From Saccharothrix syringae (GTDB lineage: Bacteria > Actinomycetota > Actinomycetes > Mycobacteriales > Pseudonocardiaceae), in assembly GCF_009498035.1 (NCBI RefSeq), contig NZ_CP034550.1, positions 9,300,001-9,364,000 of the forward strand: DNA of 64,000 bases, read 5' to 3'. Made by a program: the position numbers and the translations under genes. The first letter of the stretch is position 1. Every line of letters begins with the position of its first letter. Under the pieces are notes generated by a model. It worked only from the letters and a program-made list of their open reading frames with translations. It searched no databases and was not told the origin of the DNA. Shown in pieces: positions 35,822 to 45,133 of the stretch.

Positions 35822-36079
35822 GTGATCGCGCTGGTGGGCGCGCTGGTCGGGTTGCGCGCGGGCTACCGCTACGACCGCTCGATCAACCGCCACCCGATGC
35901 GCTCGGGCGTCAAGCGGCTGGTGTTCTGGCTGCTGCTGCTCCTCGTCGAGTGCCTGACCGTGCCGTCCGCGTTCGCCTCGGCGGGACCGCTGATCGGGCC
36001 GCTGGTGTTCGGGTACGTGCTGGCGGTCGGGCTGATCGGCCCGTGGGTGGCGGAGTACTACCGCAGGCGGTCGGCGTGA
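35822..36079 (+). CDS. Small membrane protein
   Basis: 85 aa. Two or three hydrophobic segments (about 1-11, 32-52, 56-76) and a basic end YYRRRSA. Not recognised. No strong ribosome site; a 25-residue ORF (35748-35825) bridges the MerR-type stop and this start with GTGA-like overlaps, so translation may be coupled. Moderate confidence from topology and GC-rich third positions. Confidence 0.5.
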   Translation: MIALVGALVGLRAGYRYDRSINRHPMRSGVKRLVFWLLLLLVECLTVPSAFASAGPLIGPLVFGYVLAVGLIGPWVAEYYRRRSA

Positions 36080-36118
36080 CCGCACCTCCTCCGCGCTGCC
36101 CGGGCCGTCGACGACTTC

Positions 36119-36146
36119 CGGGCCGCCGGGTCCGCGGGGCGGCCCG
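36119..36146. terminator. Hairpin after the MerR-type operon
   Basis: CGGGCCGCC (36119-36127) pairs with GGCGGCCCG (36138-36146), 10-nt loop, 40 bp beyond the small membrane-protein gene. Confidence 0.5.
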
Positions 36147-36272
36147 GCCGCGACCACCGCGTGCGGGCGCGGGTTCACCCGTCTTCGCCGCGGCGTGAGC
36201 CGTTCGGGGCTGTCACCGGTCGGGCGCACGGGGTAGTAACCCCTCAAGCCCGTACCACGAGGGGAAACGACC

Positions 36273-36749
36273 GTGAGAACCCTGCGCGACGCCCTGGCCG
36301 GCGTGCTCGCCTCGCTCGCCCTGCTGGCCGGTTCCGGTGTCGGCCACGCGACCGTCGACGCACCGGCCGTGACCGACGAGTACCTGTTCCGCACGGCGCT
36401 GGCGGAGTTCACCGCCATCCGGGCCCAGGCGCCGTACGCCGACCAGCTCGACTGGTCGTCCGACGGCTGCTCCTGGTCGCCGGACAACCCGTTCGGCTTC
36501 AAGTTCCTCCCGGCCTGCCACCGGCACGACTTCGGGTACCGGAACTACAAGCGGCAGGGGCGGTTCGACGAGTCGACCCGGCTGGCGATCGACAACAACT
36601 TCAAGGCGGACCTGTACTTCCAGTGCGCCGGGAACTGGGCGTGCAACCGGACCGCGGACCTGTACTACGCGGCCGTGCGCGAGTTCGGGGCCAGCGCGAC
36701 GCAGGCGCAGGTGGAGCAGGTGCTCGACCGCATGGCTCGCGGGGTCTGA
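36273..36749 (+). CDS. Secreted prokaryotic phospholipase A2
   Basis: 158 aa precursor. Signal peptide about 1-27 (LASLALLAGSGVGHA). The mature enzyme has the bacterial PLA2 core: CSWSPDNPFGFKFLPACHRHDFGYRN, with the catalytic H85-D86 dyad, and further cysteines for two disulfides (C66/C82, and QCAGNWAC). Hydrolyses the sn-2 ester of phospholipids, calcium-dependent in Streptomyces homologues. GAGGGGAAA ribosome site before GTG. The stop codon lies within the first unit of a 22-bp repeat array. Confidence 0.93.
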   Translation: MRTLRDALAGVLASLALLAGSGVGHATVDAPAVTDEYLFRTALAEFTAIRAQAPYADQLDWSSDGCSWSPDNPFGFKFLPACHRHDFGYRNYKRQGRFDESTRLAIDNNFKADLYFQCAGNWACNRTADLYYAAVREFGASATQAQVEQVLDRMARGV

Positions 36750-36860
36750 ACGCATGACACGCCCGACCTGAACGCATGACACGCCGGGTCTGGATGCATG
36801 ACACGCGCGGTCTGAGTGGAGGACACGCGGTGTCCGAGTGGAGGACACGCGCGGGTTCGG
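36742..36860. repeat. Array of 22-bp units, direct orientation only (locus 2)
   Basis: Five consecutive units end ACACGC: boundaries at 36742, 36763, 36785, 36807 and 36829, then a partial sixth. The first three carry GCATGACACGC, the last two GGAGGACACGC; unit length is 22 bp (21 for the first). It begins inside the last codons of the phospholipase gene and lies between it and convergent ftsK. Unlike loci 1 and 3 it has no central palindrome. Confidence 0.85.
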
Positions 36861-36895
36861 GGGGGTGTGCGGGGTGGGCGGCCGGGGGTGGGCGG

Positions 36896-39442
36896 TTAGT
36901 CCTCGGGGTCGTCCACCGGGCCGCCGCCTCGGATGATGTGGACCACCGATGGTAGTTCGTCCGGTTTGATCAGGACCTCGCGGGCCTTGGAGCCTTCCGA
37001 GGGGCCCACGACGCCGCGCGTCTCCAGCAGGTCCATCAGCCGGCCGGCCTTGGCGAAGCCCACGCGCAGCTTGCGCTGGAGCATGGACGTGGAGCCGAAC
37101 TGGGAGGTCACGATCAGCTCGGCCGCCTGGATCAGCAGCTCCAGGTCGTCGCCGATGTCCGGGTCGATCTCCTTCTTCTCGCCCGCCTTCGCCGCGGTGA
37201 CGCCGTCGGTGTAGTCCGGCTGCGCCTGGTCCTTGACGAAGTTGACGATCTCGGAGATCTCCTCGTCGGCGACGAACGCGCCCTGCACGCGCACCGGCTT
37301 CGACGCGCCCATCGGCAGGTACAGGCCGTCGCCCATGCCGATCAGCTTCTCCGCGCCCGGCTGGTCCAGGATGACCCGCGAGTCGGTCAGCGACGACGTG
37401 GCGAAGGCCAGGCGCGACGGCACGTTGGTCTTGATCAGGCCGGTCACCACGTCCACCGAGGGCCGCTGCGTGGCCAGCACCAGGTGGATGCCCGCGGCGC
37501 GCGCCTTCTGCGTGATGCGGACGATGGCGTCCTCCACGTCGCGGGGCGCGGTCATCATCAGGTCGGCCAGCTCGTCGACGATGGCCATGATGTACGGGTA
37601 CGGCCGGTACACCCGCTCGCTGCCCGGCGGCGCGGTGATCTCGCCCGACCGCACCTTCCGGTTGAAGTCGTCGATGTGCCGCACCCGGTTGACCTGCATG
37701 TCCTGGTAGCGCTGCTCCATCTCCTCCACCAGCCAGGCCAGCGCGGCGGCGGCCTTCTTCGGCTGGGTGATGATGGGCGTGATCAGGTGCGGGATGCCCT
37801 CGTACGGGGTCAGCTCGACCATCTTCGGGTCGATGAGGATCATCCGGACCTCGTCCGGCGTGGCCCGCGCCAGCAGCGACACCAGCATCGAGTTGACGAA
37901 GCTCGACTTGCCCGAACCCGTGGAGCCGGCGACCAGCAGGTGCGGCATCTTGGTCAGGTTCGCGGTGACGAAGTGGCCCTCGATGTCCTTGCCCAGCCCG
38001 ATGACCATGGGGTGCGCGTCCTTGACCGTGGACGGCGCGCGCAGCACGTCGCCCAGCCGCACCATCTCGCGGTCGCTGTTGGGCACCTCGATGCCCACCG
38101 CGGACTTGCCCGGGATCGGCGCGAGCAGCCGCACGTTGTCCGTGGCCACGGCGTAGGCGATGTTCTTGGTCAGCGCGGTGATCTTCTCGACCTTCACGCC
38201 GGGGCCCAGCTCCACCTCGTACCGGGTCACCGTCGGGCCGCGGGTGAAGCCGGTGACCTGCGCGTCGATGGAGAACTGGTCGAGCACCCCGGTGATGGCC
38301 TCGATCATCTGGTCGTTGGCCTTGCTGCGGGCCTTGGGCGCGTCGCCGTCCTTGAGGATCGTCGGCGGCGGGAGCTGGTAGTCGCCCTCCACCGCGCGCA
38401 CCACCAGCGGCGCGGCCCTCGTCTCCGGCTTCGGCTCGGGCGTCGCCTTGGCCTTGACCTTGGGCGCGACCGGCGGCGGTGGCGGTGGCGGTGGCGGCGG
38501 GGGTTCCTCCTCCAGCGGCAGCTCCGGCTGTTCGTCGGGCTCGACCGCGGCCGCGCGCCTGCTGCGCGAGGGGCGGCGGAGCTTGACCGGCTTCTCCGGT
38601 TCCTCCTCGGCGGCCTCGGCGAAGTCCTCCGGGTCGTCGGTGAAGCCGTCGAGCCGGTCGCCGCGGCGGTTGAGCAGCCCGCCGAGCCGCGCGGGCACCT
38701 GGCGGACCGGCACGTGCAGCAGGAGCAGCAGGCCGTAGGCGAAGATCAGCACCAGCAGGGGCCCCGCCACCCACGGCGTCAGGCCCTGCGCCAGGAACCC
38801 GCCGGCGAGGTAGCCGAGCGCGCCACCGGCGTCCCGCCGCGCCACCGGGTCCATCGGCAGCCCGCCGACGAGGTGGAACATGCCGAGGAAGCCGACGCCC
38901 ACCAGGACCGCGCCGATCACCAGCCGGGGCCGGGCCTCCGGGTCGGGGTCGCTGCGCATCAGCGCCACGCCGACGGCCAGCAGCACCACGGGCACGATCA
39001 CCGCGGGCCCGCCGACCGAGCTGCGCACGGCCACGTCGACCCACTGCCCCACCGGTCCGCCGGCCTGCCACCACACGCCGGCCGCGGCGATCACGGACAG
39101 CGCGATGAGGCCGAGCGCGATGCCGTCGCGGCGGTGCTCGGGGTCCAGCTCCTTGCCCCGGCCGACCGCGCGCACCACGCCCCCGGTGCCGCGGCTGAGC
39201 CAGCCCCACAGCATGCCGAACGAGCCACCCGGGGGGCCGGACCTGCGGGCGGGCGCCCTCCTGGCCGCGGGCCTCTTCGGGGCCCGGGACGACTTGGCCC
39301 GCGAACCACCGGACCGGGAGGCGGTGGAGCGGGAGGCGGTGGAGCGGGACGCGCCGGCGCGGGACGAGCTCGCACGGGGCTTCGACCCGGTTCCGGTGCT
39401 GCGGGTCGTGCCCTTGCGCGAGGTCCCAGATCGGCCGGCCAT
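36896..39442 (-). CDS. ftsK: FtsK/SpoIIIE DNA translocase
   Basis: Pumps chromosomal DNA through the closing septum. 848 aa. Basic Ser/Arg/Thr-rich start (1-90), four membrane helices (about 105-255), a linker with 11 consecutive prolines (coded by GGT/GGC repeats), then the motor: Walker A GSTGSGKS with K512, Walker [14 protein letters not shown], and the C-terminal gamma winged helix ([21 protein letters not shown]) that reads KOPS-like sites. ATG at 39442 follows TACGGT by 7 nt: leaderless. Synteny with Rv2748c. Confidence 0.96.
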   Translation of the reverse strand: MAGRSGTSRKGTTRSTGTGSKPRASSSRAGASRSTASRSTASRSGGSRAKSSRAPKRPAARRAPARRSGPPGGSFGMLWGWLSRGTGGVVRAVGRGKELDPEHRRDGIALGLIALSVIAAAGVWWQAGGPVGQWVDVAVRSSVGGPAVIVPVVLLAVGVALMRSDPDPEARPRLVIGAVLVGVGFLGMFHLVGGLPMDPVARRDAGGALGYLAGGFLAQGLTPWVAGPLLVLIFAYGLLLLLHVPVRQVPARLGGLLNRRGDRLDGFTDDPEDFAEAAEEEPEKPVKLRRPSRSRRAAAVEPDEQPELPLEEEPPPPPPPPPPPVAPKVKAKATPEPKPETRAAPLVVRAVEGDYQLPPPTILKDGDAPKARSKANDQMIEAITGVLDQFSIDAQVTGFTRGPTVTRYEVELGPGVKVEKITALTKNIAYAVATDNVRLLAPIPGKSAVGIEVPNSDREMVRLGDVLRAPSTVKDAHPMVIGLGKDIEGHFVTANLTKMPHLLVAGSTGSGKSSFVNSMLVSLLARATPDEVRMILIDPKMVELTPYEGIPHLITPIITQPKKAAAALAWLVEEMEQRYQDMQVNRVRHIDDFNRKVRSGEITAPPGSERVYRPYPYIMAIVDELADLMMTAPRDVEDAIVRITQKARAAGIHLVLATQRPSVDVVTGLIKTNVPSRLAFATSSLTDSRVILDQPGAEKLIGMGDGLYLPMGASKPVRVQGAFVADEEISEIVNFVKDQAQPDYTDGVTAAKAGEKKEIDPDIGDDLELLIQAAELIVTSQFGSTSMLQRKLRVGFAKAGRLMDLLETRGVVGPSEGSKAREVLIKPDELPSVVHIIRGGGPVDDPED

Positions 39443-39449
39443 GGTGTAT

Positions 39450-39455
39450 ACCGTA
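39450..39455 (-). promoter_or_regulatory. -10 element of the leaderless ftsK promoter
   Basis: TACGGT on the minus strand, 7 nt before the ATG of ftsK; no ribosome site. Confidence 0.5.
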
Positions 39456-39559
39456 GTCCCTCAAGCCCCGGGTGCCCCACGTGTCACGTGGGACGTGACG
39501 TGCGCTGCCAGTCGTCCATGGTTGCCCCGAACCCGGTGCGCCGGCACGTCGACACGCCG

Positions 39560-39565
39560 TAGCCT
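39560..39565 (+). promoter_or_regulatory. -10 element of the leaderless plsC-like promoter
   Basis: TAGCCT, 7 nt before GTG at 39573; no ribosome site. Divergent from the ftsK promoter 105 bp away. Confidence 0.5.
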
Positions 39566-39572
39566 GCCCGCT

Positions 39573-40343
39573 GTGTCCACACCACTGCTGTGGCGCGTGC
39601 TGACCGCCGTCGACGAAGCCGTCGTCGCCCTCAGCGGACGACTCGAAGTCACCGGCGACGTCCCGGCGGACCTGAGGGGCCGTCCCCTGCTGCTCGCGTC
39701 CAACCACATCGGCAACCTCGACCCGTTCGTGCTCATCGCGGCGTGCCGGCGGCTCGGCGTCGCCCCCCGCTTCCTGCTCGCGGGCGGCCTGCTCGACGCG
39801 CCGGTCCTGGGGCCGGCCCTGCGGGCGTCGGGGCACCTGCGCGTCGACCGCGCCTCGGCCGACGTCGGCGAGGCGTACCACCGCACGGTGGAGGCCCTCA
39901 AGCGCGGCGGCGACCCGATCGCCATGTACCCGGAGGGCCGGATCAGCCTCGACCCGGGGCTGTGGCCGGAGCGCGGCAAGACCGGCGCGGCGCGGCTGGC
40001 GCTCAGCGGTGGCATCCCGGTCGTGCCGGTGAGCCAGTGGGGCGCGCACGAGGCCGTGTACTGGGGCAACCTGAAGGTGCAGGGGTGGGCGGACGCCAAG
40101 CCCTACCTGACCTCCTACCTGCGGGGGCTGCGGAACCGGCCGACGTTCAAGGTGCACTTCGGCAAGCCCGTGGACCTGTCCGGCCTGGTGGACGGCAAGC
40201 CGGGTGACGCGCGGCGCGCGCACGAGCGGATCATGCGCGCGATCACCGAGGGCCTGGTGCCGCTGCGCGTCGACGAACCGGACCTGCCGAAGTTCCACGA
40301 CCCCACGCGGCCGACGACCGGTTCCAGCCCCTGGCGGCCCTGA
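39573..40343 (+). CDS. 1-acyl-glycerol-3-phosphate acyltransferase (PlsC family)
   Basis: 256 aa. Acyl-transfer enzyme of phospholipid synthesis. Catalytic HX4D motif NHIGNLDP (H45, D50), glycerol-phosphate pocket motif YPEGRIS (about 113-119) and VVPVSQWG all conserved. No strong membrane helix; peripheral association likely. In actinobacteria this gene often neighbours ftsK. GTG start from the leaderless promoter. Confidence 0.92.
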   Translation: MSTPLLWRVLTAVDEAVVALSGRLEVTGDVPADLRGRPLLLASNHIGNLDPFVLIAACRRLGVAPRFLLAGGLLDAPVLGPALRASGHLRVDRASADVGEAYHRTVEALKRGGDPIAMYPEGRISLDPGLWPERGKTGAARLALSGGIPVVPVSQWGAHEAVYWGNLKVQGWADAKPYLTSYLRGLRNRPTFKVHFGKPVDLSGLVDGKPGDARRAHERIMRAITEGLVPLRVDEPDLPKFHDPTRPTTGSSPWRP

Positions 40344-40455
40344 CCGGGCCTGGTCGAAAAAACTCCGGCACGCGTGTCGATCCGGCGGGCCCCCGTTCGA
40401 CGCCCTGGTGACGGCACGGAGCACAACCGCACCGAGCACGACCGAGGAGCACCTG

Positions 40456-41031
40456 ATGCGCACCCTGATCTCGACCGCGTTCGTCTCGCTCGACGGCGTC
40501 GTGGAAGCCCCCGGCGGGGAGCCGGGCTACCGCAACACGGGCTGGACCTTCAACGGCATCGAGTTCGACGAGGCCGCCTACGAGCTCAAGGCCCGCGAGC
40601 AGGACGAGGCCGCCGCCATGATGATGGGCCGCGTCAGCTACGAGGCGTTCTCGCCGGTGTGGCCGGGCATGACCGAGGAGTTCCCCGGCTACAACGCGAT
40701 GCCGAAGTACGTCGTGTCGACCACGCTGCGGGAGGAGGACCTGGTCACCAACTGGGGTGAGATCACCGTCCTGCGGTCGACGGACGAGGTGGCCGAGGTC
40801 AAGGGGGGCGAGGGCGGCCCGATCATCATCCACGGCAGCGCCGCCCTCAACCGCTCCCTGTCCGACGCCGGCCTGATCGACCGCTACCACCTGCTCGTCT
40901 TCCCGGTCCTGCTCGGCGCGGGCAAGCGGCTGTTCAGCGACACCGACAAGGACAAGCAGGACCTCGCGCTGGTCGAGAGCCGGTCCTACGGCAACGGCAT
41001 CCAGAAGCTGGTCTACGACGTCCGCCGCTGA
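40456..41031 (+). CDS. RibD C-terminal/dihydrofolate-reductase-fold protein
   Basis: 191 aa. Stand-alone NADPH-binding domain of the 'dihydrofolate reductase family protein' group: FVSLDGVVEAPGG at the start, MMMGRVSYEAF, IIIHGSAALNRSLSDAGLIDRYHLLVFPVLLGAGKRLF at the end. These accessory proteins are not FolA and their substrates are mostly unknown. GAGGAG ribosome site, ATG at 40456. Monocistronic by appearance. Confidence 0.88.
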   Translation: MRTLISTAFVSLDGVVEAPGGEPGYRNTGWTFNGIEFDEAAYELKAREQDEAAAMMMGRVSYEAFSPVWPGMTEEFPGYNAMPKYVVSTTLREEDLVTNWGEITVLRSTDEVAEVKGGEGGPIIIHGSAALNRSLSDAGLIDRYHLLVFPVLLGAGKRLFSDTDKDKQDLALVESRSYGNGIQKLVYDVRR

Positions 41032-41156
41032 CGGGGTGCGCCGGTCCGGGTGCCCGCGTCCGGTACCGGCCACCCCCGGCGGCGGACCGGCGCGCGGCCC
41101 GACACCCGGTCCCCGCCGGGCACCCCGCCCGGCCGGGTGACCGAGAGGAGGTCGGG

Positions 41157-41231
41157 ATGCGCGACAGGGACTGGACCGCGCGCCCGGAGAGCCGGGACTG
41201 GACCTGGCTCGCCGTCAACAAGACGTGGTGA
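41157..41231 (+). CDS. 24-residue Trp-rich peptide ORF
   Basis: GAGAGGAGG lies 6 nt before ATG at 41157. The peptide has 24 residues, four of them Trp, with an internal echo: RDWTARPES then RDWTWLAVNKTW. A 15-bp perfect hairpin follows 9 bp after the stop. Ribosome site, short ORF and immediate terminator make a compact gene. Function unknown: a leader peptide, a secreted-signal or RiPP-like precursor are all open; no modifying enzyme gene (P450, cyclase, dehydratase) is close. It lies opposite the degraded end of an MFS pseudogene, so chance is possible. Confidence 0.4.
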   Translation: MRDRDWTARPESRDWTWLAVNKTW

Positions 41232-41239
41232 CGACCTGA

Positions 41240-42455
41240 TCGGCCGCTCGCCGGCGGTGTGCCGGCGAGCGGCCGGTCGGCCCGCCGCCACGCCACCGCG
41301 CAGCCCGGGCACAGCAGCGCGCCCACCCCGCCGGCCACCGCGACCGCCGTGGCCGGGTCCCACGCGTCGGCCCACAGCCCGCCGACGAGGACGGCCACGC
41401 CCTGCGACGCGACCACCCCGACGCCGCCACCCCGACCGCCCGCTCCCGCTCCCCCTCCGGCGTGGCCCGCACGAACCCCGCCTGCGCCTGGAGCAGGTAC
41501 GCGGTGGACGCCGCCCCGGACAAGCCCCACAGCACGAGCGTCACCACCAGGCCGGGCCGCACCGCGCACGGCACCAGCGGCAGCCCCGCGCCCACCGCCA
41601 CGACACCCACCAGCCGCTGCCGCAGCGCGGCGGGCACGAACCGCACGAACAGCCACGCGCCCACCACGCTGCCCAGCGGGTCGGCCGCCATCAGCACCCC
41701 GACCGCGGTCGGCCCCGCGCCGAGCCCGTCGGCGTACGGGGCGGCCAGCGCCTCGGGCACCACGTACCAGCCGACCAGCCACGCCGGCAGCACCAGCACC
41801 CGCCGCCGGGGGTCGCGGGCGACCGAGGCGGCCACCCGCCCCGACGACCCGCCGGACCGCTCCGCCGCCCCGACGACCGCCCGGTCCACCAGACCGACCC
41901 GGAGCAGCAGCGCGGACAGCAGGAACGTGACCGCGTCACCGACCAGCGCCACCTCCGGGCTCACGGCGGCGATCAACACGCCCCCGCCCGCGAAGCCCAG
42001 CAGCTTCGCGGTCTGCCCGGTCATCTGCCGCACCGCCGGCCCCTGGTCGTACCGGTCGCCCAGGACGTCCGGCAGCACCGCCCCCCGGGCGGCGGCGAAC
42101 GGCGCCCCCAGCAGCACCACGACCACCAGCAGCGCGCACAGCGCCCACAGCGGCAGCCCTGGCCACGCCATCGCGGCGACGAGCGGGGCCCGCACCAGGT
42201 CGCACCCGACCATGACCTCCCGCCGCCGGTACCGGTCGGCGAGCCAGGACAGCAGCACCCCGCCCAGCAGCGCGGGCAGGAAGGTCAGCGCGTAGACGAC
42301 CGCCGCCCACAGCGCCTCCCCGTCCGCCCGTGCACCAGCACCGCCAGCGCGACCCGCGCCAACTGGTCGCCCAGCACCGAGCACACGTCGGCCGCCCACA
42401 GGAACCGGAACTCCCGCACGCCGAACACCGCGACCAGCCCGTCCCCGCTGCGCAT
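41240..42455 (-). pseudogene. MFS transporter, two frameshifts
   Basis: A former MFS exporter of about 400 codons. It starts MRSGDGLVAVFGVREFRFLWAADV at 42455; near 42335 one base is missing and the reading shifts into GEALWAAVVYALTFLPALLGG; near 41415 another base is missing (four Gs where five are needed) and the frame shifts again into VVASQGVAVLVGGLWADAWDPATAV. All segments align with one intact MFS topology. Either the gene is dead or the sequence has two errors. CAGGCT lies 6 nt upstream of the ATG, a possible -10. The next gene upstream is an intact MFS relative. Confidence 0.8.
41241..41275. terminator. Strong hairpin terminator
   Basis: Perfect 15-bp stem CGGCCGCTCGCCGGC (41241-41255) and its complement (41261-41275), loop GGTGT. 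Ends the small Trp-rich ORF on the plus strand and the MFS pseudogene on the minus strand. Confidence 0.8.
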
Positions 42456-42520
42456 CCGGCCAGCCTGCCGCCCGCCGCGCCCCTCCCCCGCGCCTGTCAC
42501 CAACCGGCCATCACCCGCGC

Positions 42521-42655
42521 GAGTCGAACCCCCAGCCCCCTCGTGTCGAACCTCCAGCCCCCCCGAGTTCCACATTCGAGCCCACGCCGGGGGTGCGCGA
42601 ACGTGGAACTCGGGGGTCCGGAAGGTTCGACACTACGGGCGGGAAGGTTCGACTC
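42521..42655. repeat. Array of 22-bp units around a central palindrome (locus 3)
   Basis: Two forward units (42521, 42543; G(A/T)GTCGAACCnCCAGCCCCC), a central inverted repeat GAGTTCCACATTCG (42565-42578) against the complement of 42598-42611 with one mismatch, then two reversed units (42612-42633, 42634-42655) ending GGTTCGACAC and GGTTCGACTC. The stop codon and last codons of the flanking MFS gene lie inside the final unit. Same architecture as locus 1 with GTCGAAC replacing GTCATGC. Confidence 0.85.
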
Positions 42656-43844
42656 GCGCGGTTCGGAGGGGGTGCCAGGCCAGGGCGGTGACGGCGGCCA
42701 CTGCGGCGCCGGCCAGCCAGAACGGGGCCAGTAGGCCCAGGTGGCGGGCCAGGAGGCCGCCGCCGAGGGCGCCCAGGGCCGAGCCGCCGACCGAGGCCAG
42801 CTGGTAGGTGCTGCCCACCCGGCCGCGCAGGTGGTCGGGGGTCAGGGTCTGCCGGACGGTGGTCGACACCGAGCCCCAGACCACGGCGTGCACGCCGAAC
42901 AGGGCCATGACCGCGCCGGCGAGCCACGGGTCCCGCAGCAGGGCCAGCACCGGGTAGGTCAGGGACTCCAGGACGAGACCGGCGCGCAGCAGCAGGACGT
43001 GGCCGAACCGGCGTTCCAGGAAGCCGTAGGCCCCCGAACCGACCACGCCGCCGACCGCGCCCGCCGCGATGAACAGGCCGAAGCCGAAGCCGGTCAGGCC
43101 CAGGCGCTGCTCGGCGTAGAGCACCCACAGCGCGAACGCGCCGACGCCGGTCAGGTTCATCACGAGGATGCACAGCGCCAGCACGCGCAGCGCCGGGTTG
43201 CCCAGCAGCCACCGCACGCCCTCGCGCACGTCGGCGATCAGGGTCGCGGGCTCCCGCGCCACGACCGGTGTGCCGGCGACCCTGGTGACCAGGACCGCGC
43301 CGAGCGCGTAGACCAGCGCGTGGAACCCGAACGGCAGCGCCGCCACCGCCGCGAACATCACCGCGCCCAGCGGCGGGCCGACGAGCTGGTTGCCGATGGT
43401 GCCGGTGAGGTTCAACCGGGCGTAGGCGCGGCCGAGGAGGTCGCGCGGCACGCTGTTGGCCACCAGCGCGCCGTAGGCCGTGTCGGCCAGGGTCTCGCCG
43501 GTCCCGAGCAGGAACGACACGAGGTAGACCAGCCACAGCTGCGCGGCGTCGAGCAGCAGGGCGACCGCGAGCCCGCCGAGGACGGCGGCGCGCAGCGAGT
43601 TCACCACCGCGACCAGCGCCCGGCGCGGCAGGCGGTCGACCAGCGCCCCGCTGGTCAGGGCGAACAGCAACCACGGCACCTGCTGGGCGAACGCCGCGCC
43701 GGCCACCGCGACCGGGTCCCCGGTCAGCGACGCGACCAGCAGCGGACCGGCGGCCAGCAGCGCGCCGTCACCGAGGTTGGTGATCGCGGACAACCACCAC
43801 AGGCGCCGGAAGTCGAGATGATCTTGGAAGGTAGTCCTGGGCAT
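42633..43844 (-). CDS. MFS exporter (MFS_3-like)
   Basis: 403 aa, about 12 membrane helices, of the enterobactin-exporter-like MFS_3 group. Motif-A-like loop SGALVDRLPRRALVAVVN after helix 2 and the symmetric YGFLERRFGHVLLLR in the second half. Substrate unknown (drug or siderophore export are common). AGGAGC ribosome site before ATG. Intact relative of the frameshifted MFS gene downstream, possibly a tandem duplication in which one copy decayed. Its last codons (VEPSRP) are encoded by a 22-bp repeat unit. Confidence 0.88.
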   Translation of the reverse strand: MPRTTFQDHLDFRRLWWLSAITNLGDGALLAAGPLLVASLTGDPVAVAGAAFAQQVPWLLFALTSGALVDRLPRRALVAVVNSLRAAVLGGLAVALLLDAAQLWLVYLVSFLLGTGETLADTAYGALVANSVPRDLLGRAYARLNLTGTIGNQLVGPPLGAVMFAAVAALPFGFHALVYALGAVLVTRVAGTPVVAREPATLIADVREGVRWLLGNPALRVLALCILVMNLTGVGAFALWVLYAEQRLGLTGFGFGLFIAAGAVGGVVGSGAYGFLERRFGHVLLLRAGLVLESLTYPVLALLRDPWLAGAVMALFGVHAVVWGSVSTTVRQTLTPDHLRGRVGSTYQLASVGGSALGALGGGLLARHLGLLAPFWLAGAAVAAVTALAWHPLRTARVEPSRP

Positions 43845-44021
43845 GCCAAAGCTCCTGATGAGTGCGGACGCGTGTCGTCTCGGGACAGCGCCTCACCAGG
43901 AGCCGGGAATCGGGAACCGGGGAACTACGACCTCAGCGAGGGGACTCCTGGGAGGCGAGCGCACCAACCAGGTCTGCGGACGTCTGCGGCATCAGCCTCC
44001 CCTTCCGTGATCGAGTACTGA

Positions 44022-44195
44022 TCAGAGCTTAGCGACGAACGCCCGCCACGCGGCGGGGGTGAAGGCCAACTGCGGAGTGGTGTTCTTGGAGTCCCTGACG
44101 CCCACGGCTTCGGACGCAAACGCCACTTCGACGCAGTCTGTGCCCACCCCCTCGCTGTAGCTGCTCTTACGCCACAGCATCGCCTCCTGGTACAT
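44022..44195 (-). CDS. DUF397 protein
   Basis: 57 aa. The compact DUF397 fold is unmistakable: LWRKSSYSEGVGTDCVEVA then VGVRDSKN and FTPAAWRAFVAKL. In actinomycetes DUF397 proteins pair with WhiJ-like XRE regulators and act as partner or antitoxin-like proteins (the Scr1/Scr2 pair of Streptomyces). The start is 44195 or 44180; either overlaps the XRE gene's end, so the pair is translationally coupled. Confidence 0.88.
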   Translation of the reverse strand: MYQEAMLWRKSSYSEGVGTDCVEVAFASEAVGVRDSKNTTPQLAFTPAAWRAFVAKL

Positions 44196-45027
44196 CTTCA
44201 GCCTCCCGCAGTCGGTCGAACCGGTCCGCCCACTTGGCGAACACCGACCGCGATTGTTCCTCACTCAGCGCCACTCGCGCGAGGTCGTTGCAGCTCTGCT
44301 GGGTCGCCTTGGTCGCCTCGAACGTGTCCAGGAACAGCGACACCGACCCGCACTCGACGTAGGTGAGCGGGAAATGGTCGTCGAAGGTCATGAAGGTGAA
44401 CGGCGAACTCAACGACCGCGGTAGGGCCGCAGCGAAGGGGATCAGTCGCACCCCGCCGCGGAACAACAACTGCAACATCTGCTCGTACATCACCTGCGGG
44501 CCGCCGATCATGCGGTGCAGCGCGGCCTCGTAGATGAAGAACCGGGCCTTCGGAGGAAGTGGCTTGTCGAAGATCCCCTGCCTGGTCATCCGGTCGTTCA
44601 CCGCCAGGTCGGCGTCCAGACCATCCCCCATCAACGCCTGGGCGTAGTCCGCCGTCTGAAGCAGCCCCGGGATCACGATGGTCTGGTAGGAGCGGATCGT
44701 CTTGGCCATCTGCTCGTGGAGGATGAGCATCCGCAGGCTGTCCGGCATGGCGACACCGTGGGGCCGGACGTAGTGTCCGCTGTTCGGCTCGTGGGCCAAG
44801 GCCATGATCTTGTCGTAAGTCCCGATGTCGACGTGGATGTGCCCGGCCAGGCGGGCGACGTCGTCCGGGCTGGTGCCGCGCATCCCGATCTCCAGTTTGG
44901 ACAACTTGCCGGCGGACCAGCTCAGTTCCTCCAACAAAGTCTTGGTCCTGACCTTCGCCCGGCGTCGGGCCTGGCGCAGTGCATCTCCGAGTTCGCGACT
45001 GAGCGCGTTGGACGTCCTGTACTCCAT
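44167..45027 (-). CDS. WhiJ-like XRE regulator with DUF5753
   Basis: 286 aa. Helix-turn-helix (about 8-60: LGDALRQARRRAKVRTKTLLEELSWSAGKLSKLEIGMRG) followed by the DUF5753 effector domain with IPGLLQTADYAQALM and GGPQVMYEQM. Typical of developmental or toxin-linked regulators paired with DUF397. ATG at 45027 with TAGCTT 6 nt upstream and no ribosome site: leaderless. The pair forms one of many such modules expected in this lineage; its target is unknown. Confidence 0.9.
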   Translation of the reverse strand: MEYRTSNALSRELGDALRQARRRAKVRTKTLLEELSWSAGKLSKLEIGMRGTSPDDVARLAGHIHVDIGTYDKIMALAHEPNSGHYVRPHGVAMPDSLRMLILHEQMAKTIRSYQTIVIPGLLQTADYAQALMGDGLDADLAVNDRMTRQGIFDKPLPPKARFFIYEAALHRMIGGPQVMYEQMLQLLFRGGVRLIPFAAALPRSLSSPFTFMTFDDHFPLTYVECGSVSLFLDTFEATKATQQSCNDLARVALSEEQSRSVFAKWADRFDRLREAEDVPGGDAVA

Positions 45028-45133
45028 GCAGGCAAGCTAGGGCGGGCTGATCAGGGGATTCCAGCCAATCGCGCCGAATCCACCCCAAGGGATCACGTGG
45101 GGACCAACGGTCCCGAACCGGTTCTCGACATCG

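Noticed and set aside
35748..35825. 25-residue ORF between the MerR-type gene and the small membrane protein
   Set aside because: GTGA-type overlaps at both ends are curious, but no conserved sequence features or ribosome site support it.
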